From positions 1 to 64,000 of the forward strand of contig NZ_KB895543.1 in assembly GCF_000374925.1 (NCBI RefSeq): a stretch of DNA of 64,000 nucleotides. The letters are read 5' to 3'. Shown one piece after another: positions 42,458-50,597 of the stretch (position 1 is the stretch's first letter; every line of letters begins with the position of its first letter). A program made the translations under genes and the position numbers. Source of the stretch: Arthrobacter sp. 131MFCol6.1 (GTDB lineage: Bacteria; Actinomycetota; Actinomycetes; Actinomycetales; Micrococcaceae). The notes beneath the pieces were generated by a model, which searched no databases, was not told the DNA's origin, and saw nothing but the letters and a program-made list of their open reading frames with translations.

Positions 42458-42594
42458 GATTGCTCCTGTAGCGGAACCGAAGAGGTTCCTGACTTCCGAC
42501 GATACAGGTAGCAACCTAATGGGAGCCCGGGGGACATCGGGGCGAACCGGTAGCGCTGCGGAAACCAGGGAGCGCTGGAGGCTGTGGAGGCAAT

Positions 42595-42668
42595 TGGAGC
42601 GGCTGACGGGAATCGAACCCGCGTATCAAGCTTGGGAAGCTAGCGCTCTACCATTGAGCTACAGCCGC
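42595..42668 (-). tRNA. tRNA-Gly (anticodon TCC)
   Basis: The minus strand folds as a cloverleaf: acceptor GCGGCTG/CAGCCGC, D-arm GTAGCTCAATGGTAGAGC, anticodon loop CTTCCCA giving TCC, and T-arm GCGGGTTCGATTCCCGT. CCA is encoded at the 3' end after discriminator T. Confidence 0.97.
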
Positions 42669-43265
42669 AGTGGGACCGGCCTGAATTCCAGCCCTGAGTC
42701 CCGATCAACGAGGTTTACATTACCTCAGTCTGAGTTAGAGGTTGTACACCCCGCTGTCGCCGGGCCGGTAAAGCCCGGCCGGCGCGACTGTGACCGGATG
42801 GCGCGCTTGCGATGTCCCTTGCGCTGAAGATCGCTGATCCCAGCACCCGGAGCCCGTCATTTCCTCGAAACGCTGTGGGAACGCCGCGTTCATCTGCAGA
42901 GAATGGCGGCCGAAACCGCACCCCGAAATGGGTAGTGCTATCTCGAATCCGGGTAATGAGCGCAAGTAGTCCGCCCATGGAGGCGTATTTGACGAGTGGT
43001 CCCCCAACTCAAGAGGGGTAGGCCACACTCGTGTGCAGCAGAAAGCCATCGAATTTACTGGAGGGGACCACAGCCAACCGAGTCGCTAGAAGGTCTCACA
43101 TGTACGACCAGAAGTTGATGGTGGCCCGTCCTTTGTTGCCAACGGGTGGGCTTGCCCAGCCAAACGTGCCGGATCAAAACCGCTCGCGGGCCAGTCAATT
43201 GGCGCGACATCGGGACCGCCGGACGGCCGGGCTAAGTGGTCAGCTGGGCGATATTGGCGGCAGGC
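42669..43265. other. Long spacer before the exopolysaccharide locus
   Basis: Nearly 600 bases without a supported gene between tRNA-Gly and the sugar-transferase start. It is clearly less GC-rich than the coding regions around it and contains a GCCGGGC/GCCCGGC dyad at 42759-42779. The promoter(s) for the polysaccharide operon must be here or nearby. A TTGACG at 42989 lacks a convincing -10. An 80-codon frame at 43031-43273 has no family resemblance and was not called. Confidence 0.6.
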
Positions 43266-44882
43266 ATGAGTGAGCTCAAGCAGCGCGTTCCGGTCCATAG
43301 GGGGTATCGGACTCCGGATCATGTACGGGTCACCCCACGAGCGCAGGATTCACCGGGGTCTGTTGCCGGCGCGGCAGCTTTAGCCCCGCCGTCCGTCCCA
43401 TTTCCCGACTTCAGGTCGGCGAAACTCCGGCTTGCGAGCAGTTCCCGGCGCGAGGGCATCCGTTGGGCAAACCGCTATCGGCATCTGCTGATCGCCGCAG
43501 ACGCCCTGGTAATTGCGGCGGTGACTGCGGTCGCCCACATCACCCGGTTCGGGTTGAGCACCGTGAGCTCGGTGCAAGTGGGCGAGTTCCGTGTTGATTA
43601 CCTGTACATTTCCGTAATCATCGCGGCCGCCTGGATGGTTGCGTTGGGGCTGTACAAGAGCAGGGATGCGCGGATCGTCGGCATCGGAATCGACGAATAC
43701 CGGCGGGTCGTCAGCGCCAGCGCGATGCTGCTGGGCCTCATCGCTCTGGCTTGCTTTGTTCTAAATGTCGACGTAGCCCGCGGATTCTTCGCCCTCGCCC
43801 TGCCCGCCGGGCTGACAGGCCTGCTGGCGGCCCGCTGGAGCATGCGTCAGTGGCTGTCCAGGCAGCGGGTTCACGGCCATTACCTTTCGCGTGTAGTCGT
43901 GCTGGGCCGGCCGAATGACGTCCGGTACGTTGTCAGCCAGATAGAAAAGAAGTCAGGTGCGGCGTACAAGGTCGTGGGTGTCGCACTTTCCGGGTCCGCC
44001 GGCGCCGGCACCTTCACCCAGGGCAGCCATGTCCTCAACGTCGTCGGAGACGAACGGACCGTCGTGGAAGCTGTGGCTTCCGTCGACGCCGATGCTGTCA
44101 TCGTGGCGGGACCCATGAAGGGCGGCAGCCGTTACATCCAAAGACTCGGATGGAAGCTGGAGCAGTCGTCCACCGAGTTGATCCTCACCACCGGACTGAC
44201 TAACGTCGCCGGTCCCCGGATCCATTCCCGTCCCGTGGAGGGACTGCCCCTCATGCACGTGGAACTGCCGCAGTACGCCGGCGCCAAGCATGCTCTCAAG
44301 AGGCTGTTCGACATCACGTTGGCTGCAGCGGCGCTAGTGGCGCTCATCCCTGTGTTTCTTGTCCTCGCGGTGATGATCAAGCGGGACAGCCCCGGGCCCG
44401 TGATCTTCAGGCAGGAACGGGTAGGGCGCGGCGGTGAGAAATTCAACATGCTGAAATTTCGCTCGATGGTCGAAACCGCGGAGGACGATCTCGCCGGGCT
44501 CCTGGAACACAACGAGGGCGCGGGGGTGCTCTTCAAGATGCAGAACGATCCGCGGGTCACCGGGGTGGGCCGCTGGATGCGGAAGCACTCCCTCGACGAA
44601 CTGCCGCAGTTCTGGAACGTCCTCAAGGGCGACATGAGCCTCGTCGGTCCACGGCCCCCGCTGCAGCGCGAGGTCGACAACTACCACCACAAGGTGCTCC
44701 GGCGTCTCTACATCAAACCTGGGCTGACAGGCATGTGGCAGATCAATGGCAGGTCGGAGCTGAACTGGCGTGACAGCGTCCGTCTGGATTTGTACTACGT
44801 CGAAAACTGGTCGCTGGCCGGAGACCTGATCATCCTTTGGCGCACAGCAAAGATGCTCATCAATCCGGTCGGGGCCTACTGA
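43266..44882 (+). CDS. Exopolysaccharide polyprenyl glycosylphosphotransferase (initiating sugar transferase)
   Basis: 538 residues. Four hydrophobic helices (about 75-210) and a central CoA-binding-like domain lead to a fifth helix and the bacterial sugar-transferase domain (about 345-538). Its marks are KRLFDITLAAAALVAL, SPGPVIFRQERVGRGG, FKMQNDPRVTGVGRWMRKHSLDELPQ, GDMSLVGPRPPL and KPGLTGMWQINGRSE. It transfers a sugar-1-phosphate to undecaprenyl phosphate and so starts each repeat unit. The start at ATG 43266 is preferred, though GTG 43236 is in frame. It is the first gene of the polysaccharide locus. Confidence 0.93.
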   Translation: MSELKQRVPVHRGYRTPDHVRVTPRAQDSPGSVAGAAALAPPSVPFPDFRSAKLRLASSSRREGIRWANRYRHLLIAADALVIAAVTAVAHITRFGLSTVSSVQVGEFRVDYLYISVIIAAAWMVALGLYKSRDARIVGIGIDEYRRVVSASAMLLGLIALACFVLNVDVARGFFALALPAGLTGLLAARWSMRQWLSRQRVHGHYLSRVVVLGRPNDVRYVVSQIEKKSGAAYKVVGVALSGSAGAGTFTQGSHVLNVVGDERTVVEAVASVDADAVIVAGPMKGGSRYIQRLGWKLEQSSTELILTTGLTNVAGPRIHSRPVEGLPLMHVELPQYAGAKHALKRLFDITLAAAALVALIPVFLVLAVMIKRDSPGPVIFRQERVGRGGEKFNMLKFRSMVETAEDDLAGLLEHNEGAGVLFKMQNDPRVTGVGRWMRKHSLDELPQFWNVLKGDMSLVGPRPPLQREVDNYHHKVLRRLYIKPGLTGMWQINGRSELNWRDSVRLDLYYVENWSLAGDLIILWRTAKMLINPVGAY

Positions 44883-44926
44883 CAAACCGAGGTTTTCTGT
44901 TCTACAAAATTGAGAAAGGCAAAACA

Positions 44927-45892
44927 ATGACCACACTTGTTTCGGGGGCTGGTGGATTCATCGGAGGCCATTTGGTGGCCCAACTCCTCAAAGACGGACA
45001 ATCTGTCCGGGCAGTAGACCGCAAGCCTTTTGCAGAGTGGTACCAGGTGCACCCGGAGGCGGAGAACGTGCAGGGCGACTGCTCGCTGCTGGAGACGGCC
45101 CGGGAGGTCAACCGGGGTGTGCAGTACGTCTACAACCTCGCCGCGGACATGGGCGGCATGGGCTTCATCGAGAACAACAAGGCAGCCTGCATGCTGACTG
45201 TGCTCACCAGCACCCACATGCTCATGGCAGCGCAGGAAGCTGGCGTTGAGCGGTTCTTCTACTCCAGCTCAGCTTGCGTTTACGCTGCGGGACATCAAAC
45301 GTCCGCCAACGTCATCGCACTGCGTGAGGAAGACGCCTACCCCGCACAGCCGGAAGACGGTTACGGATGGGAGAAGCTGTTCACCGAGCGTATGGCCCGG
45401 CATTACCGGGAGGACTTCGGGCTGCAGACCAGGATCGCCCGGTATCACAACGTCTACGGCCCACACGGCACTTGGGACGGTGGGCGCGAGAAGGCGCCGG
45501 CCGCACTCTCGCGCAAGTTCGCGCGGGCGGCACTGACGGGCGACACCAATCTTGAGATCTGGGGCGACGGGGAACAGACCCGCAGCTTCATGTACATTGA
45601 CGACTGCGTCCAGGGCACGAAGGACATCCTGCACGGCGACCTGACCGAACCGGTAAACCTGGGATCCTCTGAATTGGTCTCGATCAACCAGATGGTGGAT
45701 CTCCTCGAGCAGATATCCGGCACAGTGGTGACCAGGCACTACAAGCTCGACGCCCCGCAGGGAGTTCGCGGGCGGAACAGCGACAACACGCTCTTCCATG
45801 CCACCTACGGCTGGGAACCGTCCATCACGCTCAGGACAGGACTGGAAAAGACCTACGAGTGGATCTTCGACCAGCTCAAGGCGCAAGGGTGA
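44927..45892 (+). CDS. GDP-mannose 3,5-epimerase-like NAD-dependent epimerase
   Basis: 321 residues. After the GAGGFIGGHL dinucleotide loop, the sequence follows plant GDP-mannose 3,5-epimerases closely: AADMGGMGFIENN, SSSACVY with Cys117, YGWEK (Tyr146, Lys150), YHNVYGPHGTWDGGREKAP with Lys189, WGDGEQTRSFMYIDDC and APQGVRGRNSDN. In the plant enzyme these Cys, Tyr and Lys residues catalyse the C3/C5 inversions giving GDP-L-galactose. Here it would supply an unusual deoxy-free L-sugar to the polymer. The call rests on these motifs; other epimerase activities cannot be excluded. SD GAAAGG lies seven bases before the ATG. Confidence 0.85.
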   Translation: MTTLVSGAGGFIGGHLVAQLLKDGQSVRAVDRKPFAEWYQVHPEAENVQGDCSLLETAREVNRGVQYVYNLAADMGGMGFIENNKAACMLTVLTSTHMLMAAQEAGVERFFYSSSACVYAAGHQTSANVIALREEDAYPAQPEDGYGWEKLFTERMARHYREDFGLQTRIARYHNVYGPHGTWDGGREKAPAALSRKFARAALTGDTNLEIWGDGEQTRSFMYIDDCVQGTKDILHGDLTEPVNLGSSELVSINQMVDLLEQISGTVVTRHYKLDAPQGVRGRNSDNTLFHATYGWEPSITLRTGLEKTYEWIFDQLKAQG

Positions 45893-45898
45893 ACCCCC

Positions 45899-47158
45899 GT
45901 GCGCATCCATATTCACGACTTCGCCGGGCACCCGTTCCAGGCAGAGCTGTCCCGGGAACTCGCCGCGCGGGGACACCACGTCGAACACGCCTACGCGACC
46001 CAGTACCCCAGTGGCAAGGGAAAGCTGGAGCGCCTGGACGGGGACCCGGACGCGTTGACTTTCCGCGGAATTACCGCCGTTAGGACATTCGAGAAGTATT
46101 CGCCGCTGGGACGGATGCGGTTCGAGAAGTCATTTGCCCGGGCCTGGGTCAGCCACCTCGAGCAGACCCGTCCCGACTGCGTCGTGGCATGCAACGTTCC
46201 GTTGTTCGTACTGAACAGATTCAGTTCAACGATGGCAAAGTCGGGGCAGCCCTGGGTGTTGTGGCATCAGGACCTCTTCAGCAGGGCAATCGGAGAAGAG
46301 ATCAGGAAGCGGCTGCCTGCGGCTGTCAGTCCGGCAGCGCAGCGATGGGTCACGCGCACGGAGAAGAACCTGGTCCGCAGCGCCAGCCAGGTCGTCGCAA
46401 TTGGCGAGGAATTCCGCCGGGCTTACCGGCGCTGGGGCCTCGATGTGCGCCACGTTTCTGTCATTCCAAACTGGGCGCCGCTCGGTGAAATCCTTCCCGG
46501 GCCAAGGGACAATGGGTGGGCGCGCGCCCATCTCCCGCAGGCCCGGGAGATACGTCTTCTCTATGCCGGAACGCTGGGCCGGAAGCATAACCCGCTGCTG
46601 CTGATTGATCTCCTGCGCGGCGCCCTGGACAGGGGCATCCCGGCGCGTCTCGTGGTCGCCTCGGAGGGGGAAGGGATTGAAGCCGTGCGTGAGATCGCGG
46701 AGCGGCAACCGGAATTGCCGATCACCCTGCTGCCGTTCCAGCCGGCCTCCGAACTCTCTGACATGCTCGGCTCCGCCGATGTGCTCCTTGCCCTCCTTGA
46801 ACCCGGGGCGTCAAAGTTTTCGATACCCAGCAAGGTGCTTTCGTCCTTGGCGGCCGGCCGTCCGGTCCTGGGACTCATGCCACGGGACAATCCAGCGGCC
46901 CTGGACATCAAGGCAGCCGGCGGGTACGTCGGGACTCCGGACGCGCAGGGCGTGGTGGGTGCCGCCGATTGGCTCCAAGGGATGGCGCAGTCGCCGGCGG
47001 CGCTTGTGTCAGCCGGAGAGCGAAGCCGCCAGCTTTCCGTCGAGCGGTTTGGAATTGGTCCGATCGCTACCCGCTTCGAAGAAGTGCTGGCCAAAGCCGT
47101 TGCGGACCGCCCGCTGGCACCTCAAGGGTTCGCCCAGACTGCCGAGGCGGTGTCCTGA
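45899..47158 (+). CDS. Glycosyltransferase family 4
   Basis: 419 residues, GT-B fold. The N-terminal domain starts RIHIHDFAGHPFQAELSRELAARGHHVEHAY; the donor-binding half shows VSVIPNWAPL, IRLLYAGTLGRKHNP and the E-x7-E-like region LALLEPGASKFSIPSKVLSSLAAGRPVLG. It adds a sugar to the lipid-linked repeat unit at the inner face of the membrane. It begins GTG six bases after the epimerase stop and overlaps the acyltransferase gene by one base. Confidence 0.92.
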   Translation: MRIHIHDFAGHPFQAELSRELAARGHHVEHAYATQYPSGKGKLERLDGDPDALTFRGITAVRTFEKYSPLGRMRFEKSFARAWVSHLEQTRPDCVVACNVPLFVLNRFSSTMAKSGQPWVLWHQDLFSRAIGEEIRKRLPAAVSPAAQRWVTRTEKNLVRSASQVVAIGEEFRRAYRRWGLDVRHVSVIPNWAPLGEILPGPRDNGWARAHLPQAREIRLLYAGTLGRKHNPLLLIDLLRGALDRGIPARLVVASEGEGIEAVREIAERQPELPITLLPFQPASELSDMLGSADVLLALLEPGASKFSIPSKVLSSLAAGRPVLGLMPRDNPAALDIKAAGGYVGTPDAQGVVGAADWLQGMAQSPAALVSAGERSRQLSVERFGIGPIATRFEEVLAKAVADRPLAPQGFAQTAEAVS

Positions 47159-47763
47159 TGCCAGCGCAATCATCGCCGGACGCCGGACCAGGGCGGCAGA
47201 CGCCCGTCATTGATTTGGCCAAGGCACCGGGCGCGGGTGAAGCCTGGGACAGGCCACGGGCAGTTGTCTATCTGTGGGGGGCCTGCGAGCTGTTGTTCGT
47301 GAGCAACCCCTGGCAGATAAGTTCACGGCTCCGGGTCGCCGTGCTGCGGGCCTTCGGCGCCGAGATCGGTCCGGGCGTCACATTCCGGCCGCGCACCCGC
47401 GTCAAGTTTCCATGGAAGCTGCACATCGGGGCCGGCTGCTGGATTGGGGAGGGCGTCTGGTTCCACAACCAGGACGATGTCTACATCGGCGCCAACGTTG
47501 TGGTTTCACAGGAATGCTTCATCACGACGGGAAGCCACCGCGCGCGCAGCGACATGGGCCTCATAACCAGCCCCGTGTATATAGACGATGGTGCATGGGT
47601 CACCTCGCGCTGCATGGTGCTCGGCGGAGCCCACATTGGCCAGTCAGCCGTCGTGGAGCCGCTCACCGTGGTCCGCGGTGACATTCCACCGAATGCTGTC
47701 TACGGGCGGGTGCCGGGCCCATCAGTGATCAGGGAACGGTTCCGGGACAATGATGTCCTGTGA
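47158..47763 (+). CDS. Hexapeptide-repeat acyltransferase (WcaF/NodL-like)
   Basis: 201 residues. Left-handed beta-helix hexapeptide repeats are seen from about residue 60 to 185 (IGAGCWIGEGVW, VYIGANVVVSQ, VYIDDGAWVTSRCMVLGGAHIGQSAVV). The N-terminal WGACELLFVSNPWQISSRLRVAVLRAFG is typical of colanic-acid WcaF-type acetyltransferases, which O-acetylate sugars of the repeat unit. The ATG sits within the stop of the preceding gene (TGATG), so translation is coupled. Confidence 0.92.
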   Translation: MPAQSSPDAGPGRQTPVIDLAKAPGAGEAWDRPRAVVYLWGACELLFVSNPWQISSRLRVAVLRAFGAEIGPGVTFRPRTRVKFPWKLHIGAGCWIGEGVWFHNQDDVYIGANVVVSQECFITTGSHRARSDMGLITSPVYIDDGAWVTSRCMVLGGAHIGQSAVVEPLTVVRGDIPPNAVYGRVPGPSVIRERFRDNDVL

Positions 47764-47777
47764 TGGCACAATGCAGC

Positions 47778-48560
47778 CTAGGGGGTAGCCATGGTGGCCA
47801 GGGTCTTGGAAATCAACCCGTACATTTTTTCGGCGAGGTACTGATGGCCGGCGTCGGTCGGGTGGACGCCGTCGGCACCGATGAGCTTGGAATCGGCGCC
47901 GAAGAACCAGCGCTCGCTCAGCGGGTTGACGAACTGAATGCCACCGGCAGACGCTGCCTCGGAGATCGCTTTGCTGTCACTAAGGATGAAGTCCGGCACG
48001 CGCTCGTCGACCCAGGCCGGCCCGACGACGATCAGCTTCGCGTGGGGCGCCCGCTCGTGGATCTTTGTGTAGAGATCAGTCGCAGCCGCGGCCATTGCTG
48101 CAGGGTCCTGCTTACCGTCGTTCCTGCTCCCGAAGACAAGGACCAGATCAGCCGTCGAGCGCAAGCTGGTGGTGGCGGCTTCGGCGAAAGTGACTTTCTC
48201 GGTTCCCCTGACGATGTACCCGGCGCCGGGATGGCCGATGACGTTCATGTCGACCGGATGGGACTCCGAGTAAAAGCGGGACCCGACGATCTTTGCCCAG
48301 TTGGCTGCTCCGTAGCCACCCTGGTCGGAGCCAACAACGTAGGAGTCGCCGATGATGTCAACGTTAGGGACCGCAGCACGGCTAGATTCCGGCGTGCTGG
48401 CAGCTGGAACCGGCGAGGGGCCGGCCCCGTTGCCCCGCGCGGTGAACGCCAGGACAGCAATGATGACCGCCACCACGGCCAGCAGGCCAAAACCAAGTTC
48501 CTTCAGGTGACGGAACCGGAAGGATGATCTGGTCCTGTTTGTGCTCTTCAGAAAATCCAT
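47778..48560 (-). CDS. Membrane-anchored SGNH/GDSL hydrolase
   Basis: 260 residues. A membrane helix (about 20-42) is followed by an extracytoplasmic domain with the GDS nucleophile block VDIIGDSYVVGS, the asparagine block VFGSRNDGK and the Asp-x-x-His block IGADGVHPTDAGH. SGNH proteins remove or transfer acyl groups on glycans. It is inverted inside the polysaccharide operon and directly faces the acyltransferase, which suggests it trims or moves acetyl groups after export; this is inference. ATG 48560 was taken; a TTG two codons earlier is possible and neither has a clear SD. Confidence 0.87.
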   Translation of the reverse strand: MDFLKSTNRTRSSFRFRHLKELGFGLLAVVAVIIAVLAFTARGNGAGPSPVPAASTPESSRAAVPNVDIIGDSYVVGSDQGGYGAANWAKIVGSRFYSESHPVDMNVIGHPGAGYIVRGTEKVTFAEAATTSLRSTADLVLVFGSRNDGKQDPAAMAAAATDLYTKIHERAPHAKLIVVGPAWVDERVPDFILSDSKAISEAASAGGIQFVNPLSERWFFGADSKLIGADGVHPTDAGHQYLAEKMYGLISKTLATMATP

Positions 48561-48601
48561 TCGCAAAGACTATCGGCAATCCACTCTTGAGGGGGAAGTG
48601 A

Positions 48602-49450
48602 ATGCGTAAGATACCAGCTTCGATCCTGATTCAGACGAAAAATGAAGAGGCGAGCATCGAGAGGTGCTTGGCGGCACTGGGCGACTTCGACGAGATCATC
48701 GTGGTCGATTCAAACAGCACCGATCGGACGGCGGAACTTGCCGCCGCCAGAGGTGCGACCGTCATCAACTTCACCTGGAACGGGGCGTACCCCCAGAAGA
48801 AGCAGTGGCAGCTTGAACATGCGCCGACCCGCCATCCCTGGATTCTGTTTCTTGACGCCGACGAATTTCCGAGCCAGGAACTGATCGAGGAAATCGCCGT
48901 CATCGTCTCGGATCCGCTGGAACGCCGCGTGGCTTTCGACATCCCCATCTCCTATCACTTCGCTGGCAAGGTTCTCAAACACGGCCACCGGGTGGTCAAG
49001 CGTTCGCTGTTGAAGCGGGGCTTCAACCGCTATGAGGACACTGGTTTGGTGAATCTTCCGGTGATGACGGAGCTGGAAGTGCACTACCAGCCAGAGGCGA
49101 CGGGCGAGGTGGGGCGCACTTCGGGCCTGCTGGCACACCACGATCTTGACCCGGTCCGCACCTGGTTCGACAGGCACAACAAGTACTCCGACTGGGAAGC
49201 CTATATCCATGCCGACCCGGCCATGCGGCGCTCGGTGCGCTCGTCGAAAAGCCTGCAGGGGCAGCGCTTTGACGTCGTCCCGTTCAAACCACTTGCCTTC
49301 TGGGTCTACAGCTACATCGTCCGGGCCGGCTTCCTGGATGGACGGGCCGGCCTTGACTACGCCGTCGCCCTGGCTTCGTACTACTGGCAGATCGGCCTGA
49401 AGACCCGCGAACTACAGCAATACGGCCGTCGGCTGGCTGAACATGCCTGA
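48602..49450 (+). CDS. Glycosyltransferase family 2
   Basis: 282 residues, GT-A fold. The start ASILIQTKNEEASIERCLAAL, the nucleotide-binding IIVVDSNSTDRTAELA and the metal-binding ILFLDADEFPS are clear family 2 marks, of the WaaE/KdtX-like type. It has AGGGGGAAG before the ATG, and overlaps the next gene by eight bases. It probably shares a new promoter in the 41-base gap with the divergent SGNH gene. Confidence 0.93.
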   Translation: MRKIPASILIQTKNEEASIERCLAALGDFDEIIVVDSNSTDRTAELAAARGATVINFTWNGAYPQKKQWQLEHAPTRHPWILFLDADEFPSQELIEEIAVIVSDPLERRVAFDIPISYHFAGKVLKHGHRVVKRSLLKRGFNRYEDTGLVNLPVMTELEVHYQPEATGEVGRTSGLLAHHDLDPVRTWFDRHNKYSDWEAYIHADPAMRRSVRSSKSLQGQRFDVVPFKPLAFWVYSYIVRAGFLDGRAGLDYAVALASYYWQIGLKTRELQQYGRRLAEHA

Positions 49451-50597
49451 AAAACGCGCATCGTCGAGGCCGCCCCTGAGCGTGCTGCAGATCGGCGGCC
49501 TGGCCGGACCGGGCGCCGTCGCGGGCGGTGTCTGGGCGGTCGCGCGCATGCAGAGTGCAGCGCTGGTGCGCCACGGCGCCGCTGTTGAACTCGTCGGGGG
49601 CTGGCTCGGCGGCCGGCCGGCCACTCGACCGGAACCACATGAAAGAATTTTTCCTGTCCGGCGCCCGTTCCGGGGCGCCCGTCTCAGGGGCCTGATTGGG
49701 GTCGGTCTCGTCAGGCATGTTTGGGACCGGAGCCGCCAGGTCGACGTCGTTCAGCTGCACCTCTGCCGCGACTTCATCACAACTTCCAGCGCCCTCGTGC
49801 TGCGCGGTGCCGCCATTCCCGTCATCGCCCAGGCACACGGCATGCTTGCAGCGCCGCGTTCGCGCGGATTGCGCGTGTTCGATGCGCTGATCTTCCGACG
49901 GGCGATGCGGACGCCACAACTATGGCTGACCCTGACGGAGGCCGAGGAAAGGAACCTTGAGTCCCTCGGCGTGCCGAGGACGAAGATGCGCCGGGTGGTG
50001 AACGCGACAGCCGACCCCGGCACCGTGTGGGAAGACCCGCAGACCCCAACCTTTCTGTTTGTTTCACGGCTTGCGGCGCGCAAGCAGCCCACGGTGTTCG
50101 TCGAGGCAGCGATTGCCCTCCTGCGGGAGGGATCGGAAGCCCGATTCGTGGTTGCAGGACCTGATCAAGGCGAACTGGAGACCGTGCGCCGCTTGATCGA
50201 CGCTTCAGGCTTCCGGGACCGGTTCGACCTTCCGGGGGAGTTGACGGAATCTCAGGTGCTGGAGGCACTGTCCCAGGCGACCGCCGTCGTTTTGCCGGCC
50301 CGCCACGAGCCTTACCCGATGGTGATCATCGAGGCCGCGGCTGTGGGTACGCCCATCATTCTGACCTCGGAATGCGGACTGGCCGGGGCCTTGCAGAAAG
50401 CGGGTGCGGCGATTGTCGCTGCGCCCACGGCCGATGCCTTCCACGCAGCCATGGCCACAGTGGCGGCCAATAAGGATCTGCGGTACCGGCTGAGTGTGCG
50501 GGCCCGTGAGCTGCACTTGGGTCTATGGTCTGCCGAATCCCTCGCGGAGAGTCTCCTGGGATTGTATGCGGAGGCGATAAATGCTGGCCGGCAGTGA
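49443..50597 (+). CDS. Glycosyltransferase family 4
   Basis: 384 residues, GT-B. It has the GGVWAVARMQSAALVRHGA acceptor-side loop, VIAQAHGMLAAPRSRG, the donor-side FLFVSRLAARKQPTVFVEAA and VVLPARHEPYPMVIIEAAAVGTP (the E-x7-E region). It adds another sugar of the repeat unit. It overlaps genes on both sides (8 bases before, 17 bases after), so this is a tight translational block. Confidence 0.93.
   Translation: MPEKRASSRPPLSVLQIGGLAGPGAVAGGVWAVARMQSAALVRHGAAVELVGGWLGGRPATRPEPHERIFPVRRPFRGARLRGLIGVGLVRHVWDRSRQVDVVQLHLCRDFITTSSALVLRGAAIPVIAQAHGMLAAPRSRGLRVFDALIFRRAMRTPQLWLTLTEAEERNLESLGVPRTKMRRVVNATADPGTVWEDPQTPTFLFVSRLAARKQPTVFVEAAIALLREGSEARFVVAGPDQGELETVRRLIDASGFRDRFDLPGELTESQVLEALSQATAVVLPARHEPYPMVIIEAAAVGTPIILTSECGLAGALQKAGAAIVAAPTADAFHAAMATVAANKDLRYRLSVRARELHLGLWSAESLAESLLGLYAEAINAGRQ

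Noticed and set aside
42595..43265. tRNA-Gly as an integration site with an island downstream
   Set aside because: No integrase, no direct repeat of the tRNA 3' end and no mobility genes were seen; the EPS genes have the same codon style as their neighbours.
43031..43273. An 80-codon frame before the sugar transferase
   Set aside because: Low similarity to any known pattern, no good ribosome site, and it overlaps the start of the next gene in another frame.
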